From contig NC_092576.1 of assembly GCF_037975245.1 (NCBI RefSeq), positions 21,453,611 through 21,517,610 on the forward strand: a stretch of 64,000 bases of DNA. Reading direction: 5' to 3'. Under the pieces are notes generated by a model. That model made no database searches. It saw only the letters and a list, made by a program, of their open reading frames with translations, and was not told where the DNA came from. Within the stretch, counting starts at the first letter, position 1, and each line of letters opens with the position of its first letter. A program made the position numbers and the translations under genes. This DNA comes from Apostichopus japonicus (lineage: Eukaryota; Echinodermata; Holothuroidea; Aspidochirotida; Stichopodidae). Positions 1 to 10,733 of the stretch are shown here, one piece after another.

Positions 1-341
1 CACCCATGCTGATATACTGGAGAAGCAGAAATGAAGTGATCGTGTTTCGCAATTATACTCGGAAGGTATTAAACTGCGATTTTTGTCAGGTCAATGGCGT
101 GATCAAAATGGTAAACCATTTAACTTCTCCTAATTGCCATTTTGTAGTTGTCTAGTTTTCTCCAGCACTGTGGGCCCGATGTATCTTCCTGGTAATCGTA
201 GTACTCTGCTGTTTTTCGACGTTGACCCGCCCCTGCTCCAAGACAGCCTATCTCTCAAGGTCAGATTTTTCTGATAGCTGTTTGGAATTTAGTTCTCTTC
301 TTTTTCTGTTTACTTTATACCACTGTATCTAACGTAACTGT
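1..341. other. Noncoding stretch
   Basis: I see no coding signal, RNA gene or clear repeat here. The window starts inside unannotated noncoding DNA that abuts the G-rich repeat beginning at 342. Confidence 0.5.
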
Positions 342-635
342 CAGTGGCGTAGGAAGGTACTTTTGGGTGGGGGCTGAAGACTGATGGCCGGCCTGGGGAG
401 GGGTCTAAGGGGAGGGGTGTAATGTTTTAAGCATTTCCAGGTGGCCTCAGATGCAATTTGGTGGAAAATAGCACACTACAACACCCACTCCATTTTGTAA
501 ATAATTTTGCATTTCACCTGGCCTTAGATGCAATTTGGTGCTCCAAATGAGGATTTTTTTTCTGACAAAATGTTCTGAGCACCAATGACGAATGTTGTTA
601 TCATTTATTGAGAAATGAAAAAGGGGTTTTCTGAC
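342..635 (+). repeat. Dispersed CAGTGGCGTAGGAAGG repeat, copy 1
   Basis: This segment begins CAGTGGCGTAGGAAGG and carries a gggaggggt-rich block, then 'ggcctcagatgcaatttgg' and an end near 'aaaaaggggttttctgac'. The same order of motifs is found at 38082-38362, so these are two copies of one dispersed family. The CAGTGGCG start resembles the ends of hAT nonautonomous elements; I did not find the matching 3' terminal inverted repeat or a target duplication. Confidence 0.65.
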
Positions 636-695
636 CCAGCAAACTTAGTTTAATATTATCCTATAAGTAGAAGTACATTCTGATTTAAGTAAAAT

Positions 696-1327
696 TTGTT
701 TCGTTCAATGCTCATGGGTACTAACTATATGAATAAAAGAAAATTGTTTATTTATTTACGTAATCGTCGTTTTGACATTATTTTACTACAAGAGACTCAC
801 TCTATCCCTTGTGACGTTAACTCTTGGTCAAAAGAATGGGGTGGTAATCTTCTTCTTTCCCATGGGGATAATAACAGTAGAGGTGTTGGTTTATATTTCA
901 ACCCGAAACTCAATATTACTATTATAAGAACTAGGGTCGATGAAAATGGAAGGTATATTATTATTGATTTAAATGTTTACGATCAGATTTATACTGTAAT
1001 TAATGTTTAAGGTCCAAACAAGGATGACCCATTTTTCTTTAGTAATATTACACAACATTTGACAGCATTTGATTGTACATCGATTATTTGGGACGGTGAT
1101 TTTAAGTTTGTAGGTAATTTAACTCATGATAAAGTTAGAGAGTTGCAAAGAACTAATTTTAATGCCCGTCAAACTATACTTCAGATAGCAGAAAATCATG
1201 ATCTTGTTGATGTTCGGCTTTTCACCTCGCATTCTTCTGTTAATTCTATTCACTGTCGACTTGATTTCTTTTGGTGTTCTAGACAAATTGTTCAAACTGT
1301 AAGTGCAGCTAACATTGTTTCTATTTA
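696..1327 (+). pseudogene. LINE endonuclease domain, N-terminal part (relic)
   Basis: Two neighbouring open stretches (696-1010 and 1059-1328) read together as an exonuclease/endonuclease/phosphatase domain of an L1/Tx1-type element. The first contains the metal-binding LLQETH motif and RGVGLYF. It ends at a TAA exactly where NVYGPNKDDP is expected, so a Tyr codon seems to have become a stop. The second holds a degraded IIWDGDF (normally GGDFN), which removes a conserved residue. The final catalytic SDHS motif lies beyond the insertion, at 2867-2878, so the domain is interrupted between its core and its last motif. Confidence 0.75.
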
Positions 1328-1335
1328 GGTCCGAC

Positions 1336-2862
1336 CAGGGACGTAGCTAAGGCCTGATGATTGGGGGTGTAGTGGCTGAAATTCCAACTGGATGGGTTTT
1401 GGAGCCAGAAAATTCCGACTGCTGCCTTGTACCCCCCCCCCCCCCCGCACTAATCGTCAACGATACGGTCAGTGTCAGTCAGGCACCCATCTTTCGCGAC
1501 TGCACTTTTGTTCCGAACTTTTTTCGATACATTTGTACCTTATGGGGCAAAGTTTTTGCATATGTTGATGGCACTTTTAAACTTCCGTAGATTAGCATTG
1601 AGTGTTTAATGGTATACCATAGAGACAATGAATATTCCAACGACGTAGTCAGGAATTTGAAAGGGGGAGCACTTTTTGCGACTGATATGGGGGAGGGGTA
1701 TTAGGGGAGGGGGTGTCCCCCTCCCCTTTGAGATATTTTTGAACAATTGAAGATCCTTTGATTCGATCTGGTGCCATTTGTTGCCAGTTTCATCATTATC
1801 ATATGATATCATATTATCAGCAGATTTTGTTTCCTGTTTGAATTCCTTTTACATGTTCTTTTACATAATATATCAGAAAGACAAACATAGTGCTCGTTTA
1901 CAATTTTTCCAGAAGGATGATTCGTGTTTATTGTCCAATGTCTGGACTTTAATACATTTGACGAACTTAACTGATGGACAATATAAACTTTCATATTTTG
2001 TAAGACAGCCAGATTTGTAGTGGCCTAAAAAAAATATCGTTATCGCCGTGTATCAGCAGTGTAATAATTATTTATAGGAAGTGCGTATCACGTACGATTG
2101 CTAGCTTAGCTTCATAACATGCAGTTCGTGCAACAACTTAAGACGAATCATAGAAAGGATGAGAACGAACGTTGTCGACGTTGTTGTGCATACGGTTCGT
2201 GACATTCCATCGAGTGAGGTTAGGTAGATATGTAATTTATTACGCAGTGGCCAAGTGTAGGTTTGAAATAGGCTATAGGCTAAATTTAGCTAATTGCATC
2301 TGCCAAACTAAGTAAGTAGTTGAATCAGTAGGCCTGAAAGTTATTACGATTATAACCGAGTTAACGGAGCTGACGAGTATTCAAGATCAAAAGAGCACTG
2401 ACAAAATACCATGCTAAAAAACAAGTATATCCTGAACTTACTTGAAGCTAGCGAACAGGGTTGACCCACCCAATAGCAAAATTAATACATAAATTATCAA
2501 AACTGAAGCTGGCGAACGTTGTATTTTTTTTAGAGTATTCAAAATCATACGAAGTTTTGTATGGTGGAGTATAAGGATCGCGAGATACAATTTCTCAATG
2601 TGACGAGGAAAACGTGGTAAATATGACTGATTAAAGGACAATTTTGATCGAAAATTTTATGTCACTCACAAATTACAAGAACATATGAAAATAAGAGTGC
2701 GACAGCCAGAAAAATTAGAGTGCGACAGTCGGAAATTCCGAATTGAAGCTGGCGACAGTCGGAAATTCCGACTGTCGCACTCAAATTTTCCAACTTTCGT
2801 CATTTTTACCAAGATTGGGGGTAGACACCCCCACACCCCCCCCCCCTCTAGCGACGTCCCTG
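1336..2862. mobile_element. hAT-like nonautonomous element with perfect 8-bp target duplication
   Basis: The element starts CAGGGACGTAGCTA and ends TAGCGACGTCCCTG, a 14-bp terminal inverted repeat with one mismatch. It is flanked by identical 8-bp copies GGTCCGAC at 1328-1335 and 2863-2870. CAGGG ends with an 8-bp duplication are the hAT signature. It carries no transposase frame. It interrupts the LINE endonuclease just before its SDHS motif, so it inserted after the LINE. A related G-rich block (about 1636-1730) inside suggests a nested or composite structure. Confidence 0.85.
2752..2778. repeat. 27-bp near-perfect palindrome
   Basis: Arms GCGACAGTCGG and CCGACTGTCGC flank an AAATT centre, inside the hAT-like element near its right end. 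A second partial copy of the left arm lies just upstream at about 2720-2740. It may be a subterminal hairpin of the element. Confidence 0.7.
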
Positions 2863-2870
2863 GGTCCGAC

Positions 2871-4110
2871 CATTCTAGCGTTACTCTTAATTGTACGATC
2901 GAGCCAAGGGGCAGTGGCTACTGGAAGTTAAATGTTTCACTTTTAGAAGATTTGTGCTATTTTGATTCTATTATTGATATTATTAACAGAACTGCTTCAT
3001 GTGATTCCTATTTGAATGATTCCCCTCTCTGGGAAGCTGTTAAGGTGAACATCCGTTCTTTTAGTACGCGTTATTCTTCCATTCGTGCGAAAGAGCGTAA
3101 CAGGTATGAATACTATCTAGTAAATGAGTTGCCAGGTTGGAAAGTTTAATTACTATATGCCCGTCTGAACGTTTAAATAGTACTCTAGCAGATCTGCGAA
3201 ACTATTTAGATATGTTATATGATTATAAATTTCAGGGTATGGTTATTCGTGCTAGGCTAGATGGTGTGAATATGGTGAAAAAAATTCAGTATTTTCTTAA
3301 TCTTGAATGTTATAACAAGGAAAATAATAACATTTTACAGCTTCACAATGAAGATGGTCGTATTGTTTCAAATTGTCAGGATATTTTAAGTGAAGCTGTT
3401 TGTTTCTATCGTAAACTTTATACTAAGTGTCCTAATATTTCTCCTGTCTGGTTGTTTGATCACAACAGTCTTACCGATGATCAGAGTTATTTGTGCGAGG
3501 GTCTTTTTACCATCAATGAATGTAAAGAGGCTATTGGGTCCATGCAAAAGAATAAAACCCCTGGTTCTGATGGATTATCAGTTGAATTTATGTACATGTT
3601 TGGGATATTTTAGGTGACTTTGTTGTTAATTTTGCTTTCAGTTGTACACACTTAATTAGCCAATGAACAGGGCAGGGCAATAATCTCTTTGATTCCAAAA
3701 GCCTTCAAAAGATTTACAATTCTGAAAAATTGGAGGCCTATAGCAATTTTAAATACTGACTACACGATTGGAGCCAAATGCCTGGCAACCCGTATTAAGC
3801 GTGTTTTAAATTACATTATTAGTGAGGAGCAAACTGGATTCTTAAAGGGACGTTTCATTGGTGAGAATATTAGATTAGTTTTAGACCTCATTGATCATTG
3901 AATTCTAACAATATTTCAGGTACTCTTCTTTTTCTAGATTTTGAAAAGTCTTTTGATTGTTTGGACTGTGAGTTTCTTTACAAAAGATTAACATTCTTCA
4001 ATTTTGGTCCAAATTTTATTAGGTGGGTTAGAACTTATGATGGGAACATTACATCTTGTGGTATTAACAATGGTCATCTCTCTCAGTATTTTAGTATTTC
4101 TCGAGGTGTA
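2871..4110 (+). pseudogene. LINE endonuclease C-terminus and reverse transcriptase N-terminal half (relic)
   Basis: After the hAT insertion the LINE resumes with SDHSSVTLN, then a linker and the reverse transcriptase. Open pieces are 2685-3149, 3137-3613, 3689-3901 and 3898-4140, each shifted in frame. They include KTPGSDGLSVEF, NWRPIAILNTDY, EEQTGFLKGRFI and the first catalytic block LLFLDFEKSFDCLD, where the catalytic Asp of 'FLDFEKSFD' is retained. The frame stops at the next insertion, at the codons for SRGV. Confidence 0.75.
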
Positions 4111-4790
4111 AGCACTGGCGGATCCAGGGCCTTTGTTTGAGAGGGGCCAAAGTAGCATTAGAGTGATATGGGGGAGGGGTTGCCCCCTCCCCTTTGGAAA
4201 ATTTTCTATTGCTGAATGCCCTCAGATGCAATTTGGTGCGACAAAAGTGTACAATGGTGATGTTAATTTACTTCTAAAAAAATGTTTCCCAGGTGTAATT
4301 TTCTAAAATATTTATAAAACAAAGTTGAGATCATCTTTCTCAAGAAATTTTATTTCTCATAGGTTATAAATTTCTTACAACCAGTCTGTAACTGCAAAAT
4401 GGTTTTAAACTGTAAATCCTTATGCTCATACATTTACATAGCTCCCAACTCTTGAGAAGGCAAATGCTGGTCTATGTCACGAATCGCCGTCCTGGGGGAG
4501 GGGTATAAGGGGAGGGGGTGTCCCCCTCCCCCTTTTGATTTTTTTTGGAATCCTGGTGATGCCTACATGTAAAATGGTGGCACTTAGAAAGGCTTTTGTC
4601 ACCCAAAATTTTCTGAGAAATATACATTTTTTTGGGTGTAACATCAATAAATTGAATAGTAGGTGATAATTCATTCTTTCCTGTGGCATGAAAATGTTCG
4701 CTGCTCGCCCCAATGAAAAGAAATATAGGCTAATTAAATAATAATAATAATAATAAATAAATAGGCTTACACCATGCAAGACAGGGTTGT
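4111..4790. mobile_element. Insertion inside the LINE reverse transcriptase, G-rich repeat family
   Basis: The RT codons for SRGV stop near 4110 and resume with RQGCPLSPYLF near 4795, so about 680 bp was inserted. It starts CACTGGCGGATCCAGGG and contains two blocks of 'gggggaggggt' with 'ccccctccc' (about 4165-4195 and 4493-4533). It ends with an AT-rich (AAT)n tract. The flanking ggtgtaag and catgcaag could be a diverged 8-bp duplication. No terminal inverted repeat is visible, so two nested elements or a truncated one are possible. Confidence 0.6.
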
Positions 4791-4794
4791 CCAC

Positions 4795-5340
4795 TCAGTC
4801 CTTACCTCTTTATTTTATGTTCAGAATTTCTCACATTCATGGTTAAAACAAGCTGTCGTATCAAAGGTATATCTATTAATATCTCTGAAATTAGAATTTC
4901 TCAATATGCCGACGGTACTGTTTTATTTTTAGATGGTTCACGCACTTCTCTTGTAGAGGTTGTTAACATTCTTAATAATTTTTCTGCCGCTTCGGGTTTA
5001 AAAGTTAATTTCAGCAAGTCATTCTTTTTTTTCATTGGGTGCTTTGGTTTCAAGGGTTCCCGTTATTTTCATGAGTATGGTTTTAATGTTAATCTGAGGG
5101 ACCATGGTCCCTTGAAATATCTTGGTGTCAAATTTACTACAAAGAATGAAGATTTCTTTTCATCGAATTATCTTCCCAAATTATCCATGCTCAAACAGTT
5201 ACTTGGGATGTGGTCAAAACATGACTTAACACCAACTGGTAAAATAACTGTAATTAAGAGTTTGGCCATTTTGCAACTTTCTTTTTAGTGTTCTACCAAA
5301 TCCTTCTCTTAGTTTCATTAAAGAGGTTTATATAATAAAA
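4795..5340 (+). pseudogene. LINE reverse transcriptase, C-terminal half (relic)
   Basis: The frame resumes with RQGCPLSPYLF, continues through ISQYADGTVLFLD and GLKVNFSKS to KYLGVKF, and fades after VLPNPSLSFIKEV at about 5330. The catalytic YADD is YADG, which would abolish polymerase activity. A TAG at 5287-5289 breaks the frame. The element ends without a recognisable 3' untranslated region. Confidence 0.75.
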
Positions 5341-5513
5341 TCCCAGATGAGAACGAATTTTATTTTAAGTTTCGCTTTTGACTTGACCTTTACTATTTCA
5401 TATTTAAGCAATACTACAATTTGTGTAACCTTAACGACTATTATGATTTCTTTATGTAAGTCTTTTTGCTGATTCTTTTGTATTATGTGTTACAGTATTG
5501 TAAATAAATACAG

Positions 5514-6279
5514 AGGAAGTTGGTAATTCATGGAGTAATAGATGGTTTTAGTAGATGCATTGTTTACCTCAGGTGCAGTAATAATAACCGGGCACAGGCA
5601 GTTCTCAAGGAATTTCTAGAAGCTGTTGGACAGTTTGGCATGCCATCTCATGTTCGATCAGATTTGGGTGTAAATAATTATAAGGTTGCCCAATTCATGA
5701 TTGAGAGGCGAGGGATGAACAGAGGTAGTGTGATTACAGGGAGAAGTGTCAGCGTATTGAGAGACTGTGGCGAGATGTGAAGGTTGTAAGATACTTCAAG
5801 CCTATTTTGTGACAATACAGAATGATGGCTGTCTTGATCCATTAAATGAGGTAGATCTTATGTCACTTCATTATGTTTTCTTACCAAGGATCAATAGAGC
5901 TATAGCAGAATTTGTAGTGCAGTATAACATCCATCCTCTTAGTTCCTGCCAATCCAGGTCACCAAATCAATTGTTCAGCAGAGCATTTTGTCAATTGTTC
6001 AATTCAACACACACGGGAATTGACGGCATTCTCAACAATAACTGGGATCTATATGGAATTGATCTAGATGGAGATGCTCCTGAAAAACATGAAAATCATG
6101 ATGGAGTGCAAGAACCTGAAACTGGTTTTGCTCTCTAAAATGAGCAATTTGAAAAGCTAAGAGACATTATTAACCCACTTGACGATGATGGAAACCATGG
6201 GTACCTTCTATACTTTCGTACACGTTCATTTCTCACAGAAAATAACAGGTTACAGAACTTAAAATGTGAACAGGTTTAG
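5514..6279 (+). pseudogene. Integrase-core (rve-like DDE) protein relic
   Basis: The translation begins at an acceptor-like 'aaatacag' and reads [18 protein letters not shown], then [11 protein letters not shown], then [11 protein letters not shown], then NEVDLMSLHYVFLPRINRAI, SPNQLF and INPLDDDGNHGYLLY. This is the layout of the integrase-core family of cellular, transposon-derived proteins found in fish and marine invertebrates. All three DDE acidic positions appear kept (DG of VIDGFSR, SD of RSDLG, E of QRIERLW). Two frameshifts (about 5743, where a His-Asn pair is missing, and about 5780) and an in-frame TAA at 6136-6138 break it. It could be an exon of a decayed intron-containing gene. 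Only the 3' part of the domain family is present. Confidence 0.75.
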
Positions 6280-9200
6280 TTGTTTTTCAATGCTTCCCAT
6301 GTCTTCAGGAACTTTTCTGTCAAATTGGTATGTATGTTTGTGTGCGTTCAAGAAGTGTAGAATTTGTAGTCATGGTTGGTTGGGCTTTAAAAGCAAAAAT
6401 GTCACTATTTTATTAGGAAATATTAATGCATGACACACATACTGAGAACCGGTATCTATGATGCTGTGTAATTAATGAGTGCATTTAATGAACGCAGACT
6501 TGTAAATTGCTACCCTTTGACATTTGCTTATACTATTCTGCCACTTCAGAAATCTGTAAATCAAGTATCAGAACCTCTAGATAATTAATTCTGTGTTCTG
6601 GTTGCATGTTTTATAAATTAAAACAACCTTACAGAGTATTAAATTAAAATCAGCAAACAGATCCTGGTAACATCATCTTTGATATAAGCTGCAATGTGTC
6701 CTTCTAGGTAGTGAATGTACTCTCACAAGTTTTATAGACCTCTGAGATTCATGATCAAGTTGAGTGCCAAGTTGCACACTATATACATCTTAGTATTTGC
6801 AAGCCGAGATAGTCGAACTTATAATATTTTCTTCATTAACCTGTTATACAAAAAAAAATTTCTTTTGGCAATGCGTTTATATTTGTTTTCTTGGATGGGA
6901 ACCTCTATTTTCCATCAAAGTGGCAAGTTAGAGCTGTTTTTCTTTCATTTTCATCTGCATTCAGTCTACTGCAAATATTTATCATCATGCAGCAACCTGT
7001 TAATAGTCCAACTGTATGCTGTACTGCAGATAGTATATAGTATAGTATTCAATTGGGGTGGGGGCAAAGTTTTCCTTGCAATCAGTCACATGCAAATAAT
7101 TATCATACATCCAGGAACCTCTGAATAGTTCAACTGCATGCTACAGATTAGTATATCATGGCCTATGGTCTCTTTTAAATTGGGGTGGGGATTCAAGTTA
7201 ATACAAATTGGAACTCAAGGTCTCTAAATGTGTCTAATTGTAGTGAATCCAGTTTCACTCAAACTACTACATACAGGTTGCTGAGTTATTCTATAATGCA
7301 GGCTGCTGGAGTATATACTACCATGCATCAATATTAATCAAATTGACAGTTTCTGTTTCACATTGCATTCTGAACCCTATCATTACACAAATGGCTACAC
7401 AGATATATAACATACACATATATATAATACAAGTTAAGTACAATGGAACATGACTGCATGTGTGCACATTGCAAGTGTTCTTCCATGATCAGACATATTC
7501 AGACTGTTATCCCTGCTGACCTTGACATTAACAGAAATGAAGAGCAATAGCAACCATTTAGTCACTATGAGCTGCCTTCATATTAATTTTGATGCTCCAC
7601 CAATTTTTACTTCTTGAGATATGATGTTTACAAAGTTATCAATCATTGCCTGTGTTACATTGACAATCTTTGACCTAAATAAAAAAAAATTAAAAAAACA
7701 GTAGGGATCATCTACTCACCAACTTGTTTTCCTTGTGCATATATTTTTGATCACTCAACAATCTTCTACTTTTCATGTAGTGAAGCATACCAAGAAGGGT
7801 TTCAGCTAAATATAGTCAAAATATAGTTACTTTTATAAATTTTTAATACTTAAAAATTATCTCATACAAGCAACATGTTACTGATGGGTGAATTGAACAA
7901 GTTTACTCATTTTATGTGGAAATGTACCAGATTCATGAACACCATTGATAACTAAAGTTTGATATTACTCCTTGCAAGATATTTGGAGCAAAGGATGATG
8001 AATGCTTTGGTAGATGGCCAATCACATGTGTAATCAATAGTCTCAAAACATGGAATGCCTGAGAGTACTTACAGGCCTCTTATAGAATAACAACCATAGT
8101 CAATTGCAACTCAATCATTTCCTAAAACTCAGTTTTGACCATTACTGTCACAAGAGGAGTGAGGATTCATGAAAATGACATCCACTATGAACAAGCCAAC
8201 TTGTATTCAAATCCATTACAGTAACAACATGTAATTATAGGGAAAAATAAAAGTTATGAAAATTAAATTTGTTAATTTAGTGATTTGGTGTACTTCTCTG
8301 CATCTCTATAATAGTAATGTTATTTAAAGCTTCTATGACATCGGCATATGGCTATCACCACTACATGTGCATATTTATTCACTTTCATAATGAAATGAAA
8401 TATGTGCATAAATTGATCATAAAACTTAATCTCTCAACATCTCTACTTGTAGAAATTCAAGGTTTGGCAGATATTGGAAATGTTATTGCTCTTTGGAAAC
8501 TTTATTCCCTTAAATGTAATGTAGTAAATAAAGATTTTGCCACATAAATAAGTACATGTGTTTGGCAGATTCTGGCTTTACCCGTTGCTTTGGAGACATC
8601 ATTCAAGTAAATAAATGATAAATGTTTCTCCATATCAGTAACACTTCAAGGTTTGGCAAACACTGGAGTTGCTTTTTGCTTTTTGAAACTTCATTCCACT
8701 AAAAATGAAACAGTAAATAAGAAGGTGCTTTAATATCACACATAGTTCGTAGTACTATTCAATTAGTTAACGTTTGAAATACACGCTGAGGATATTTGAT
8801 CCAGGCTGTGATGGTCAGCTGTTAAAGGAGGATAGGTAGTTGAGAGATACATTATCATAACTTTCTAAATCAGACATAAATATGCATCCTACAAAGATTT
8901 CCAATCAAAAGTGCCTTCAGCAGCAATTTCCACCAGAAAGTTCTTTAATCGGCAGAAAAAAACGCTTTTACTTAAATTCTTCTAAAGACTTGGACAACTG
9001 AAGAAAACTTGAAATATAAACTCTTTTTCTACTATGTTTGCTCTAGCCCAGTAACCCCACCCCTCCAAAATAAGTATCATCTAACCCAACTTCACAAAAC
9101 AACATTACTGTATGTTCTTAAAAGCATTTTGATTAAAATTATTGGTTTGTAATGCAAGCAGTGGGAGGTGACTAAACATGTACCATGTCATAATTTTGCT

Positions 9201-10733
9201 ACAGCCCTTTTTAATCTCCTTAAAGAATAGACGAAACATTTTTACGAACTAGTCCCCAACATCAATGCCTTCTTCCCACTCAAATGTTACTCTAATCGGA
9301 CCACTCTTAGCATCAAATCTAGGATTTAAAAGAATGCAACATTATCTTGGAATATAGTAGCTCTGCTTACTAGCAACGACTTGTGTTGCTTCCCTTCAAG
9401 GTTTTCAGTTTGATGAATTTCTGGATGAACTCTTTAGATCTTTGTTTTGATTGATGGAGTCATCAGTTGAGGTTGACAATGGTGATTGACTGAGTGAAGC
9501 TGAAATGATATTGAACAGGTCAAGTAGAAACAAGTTTTCAAACAGGTAGCTAGCTAGCACTGATACCAAAACAAAAAACATCATAAAATGTTCTTATAAT
9601 CATCTCAAGTGTGATTAAAACTGATGTTGTATTATATATGAAAAAATAAAAGTGTGGAGTAAAAAATGTATTGTCAATTTATTTATAAGGTCATGTGGAA
9701 AAATACATACTAAAAACAAGACATGATATGAAAAAATGCTAATTACTGCTCTTTCATTCAGGAATTCATACCAATTGCATTTTAGCAACTTCTCCATTAT
9801 TACAAAAAGTTGTAAAGTTACGATCAAAGTTACCCATATTGTACAAATATTGGAGTGTGACATGTATGTAACAATGTAATTGATGCTTGGCATTAAAATC
9901 TATCAAGACTTCCCTTCTTGAGATATCATTATATTTTAAGATTTCATATTTTGATCTCTGTTGACCCCAAATATCATTTAGCATCCCAATTGCACACAAT
10001 ATCTCCATTCTAAATATATGCGTTATATCCAAGCTTCAGTATTGAAATTTCAAGTTTAAAAGGTTTCATAAATAGACCCCTGTTGACCTTTGACTACCAT
10101 GAAAACAATGCGCTTCTTGTGCTCAATGGGGTTCACCTCACATATGTCCAAGATTCCGCCTTGAGAATCTTTACAGACTTGCGCAAAAAGAAATGGCTAC
10201 TGCCGGTAATTTGACCTAGTTTCAAATGAGGTGTAACAGAAATGTTAGACCCCACCATCGATCCCAGAAAATACACTCACAGCTTGCTACCGTCGGTAAA
10301 TAGACACTAGTGTACAGTCAGTACATACAGCTACAGTCAATACCCACAGCAGAGTGTACAAACGATACAGATGGACATCTCAGGTCCAGCTAAAGATAAC
10401 TAGGTATCATGTTTCATTACTGTTCTGCATTTTGTAGTGACAAGCAGAAAACTTCACTTGCAAGCAACGGACAGTTAACTTTTTCAGAGTGCGGCACACG
10501 GTTTGGGGTGAATCTTCAATGCCTTTAAATTACCCAGTTTGACCCCTATGACCTTTACCAAAAACAATAGACTACCTTTACTCAATGTAATGTCAATGTT
10601 ATGTCGACTACATAATAAATAGGGGGTATGTGAAAGCTTCACTTCTAGAGATATCAGTGTTTCGGAGCTAGGCATTGCAAACAAACAAACACCATCATAG
10701 TGGCATAGATTTCAATTGATGGAAACCAAAGTA
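6280..10733. other. 4.4-kb noncoding region
   Basis: Short open frames here show no protein family and no splice-consistent structure. The region is AT-rich. Fragments near 7612, 9905 and 10649 resemble the dispersed 'ttcttgagatatcatgtttac' repeat seen elsewhere in the window. Nothing else is recognisable. Confidence 0.5.

Larger units (their letters stand above)
690..5340 (+). mobile_element. Degraded Tx1/L1-like LINE, split by later insertions
   Basis: In several frames this region encodes an apurinic-type endonuclease followed by a reverse transcriptase, in the order expected for L1/Tx1-clade non-LTR retrotransposons. Conserved pieces in order: LLQETH, NNSRGVGLYF, GPNKDDP, SDHSSV, KTPGSDGLSVEF, NWRPIAILNTDY, EEQTGFLKGRFIGENIR, LLFLDFEKSFDCLD, GVRQGCPLSPYLF (once the insertion is ignored), YADGT and KYLGVKF. 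The frame is broken by stops and frameshifts and by two large insertions (1336-2862 and about 4111-4790). The second Asp of the YADD catalytic box is Gly. Both ends look truncated: no ORF1 is visible upstream, and similarity fades after 5340. It is a dead copy. Confidence 0.85.

Noticed and set aside
6715-7128. 137-codon open frame
   Set aside because: Composition is not protein-like, there is no family motif, and the surroundings are AT-rich noncoding DNA.
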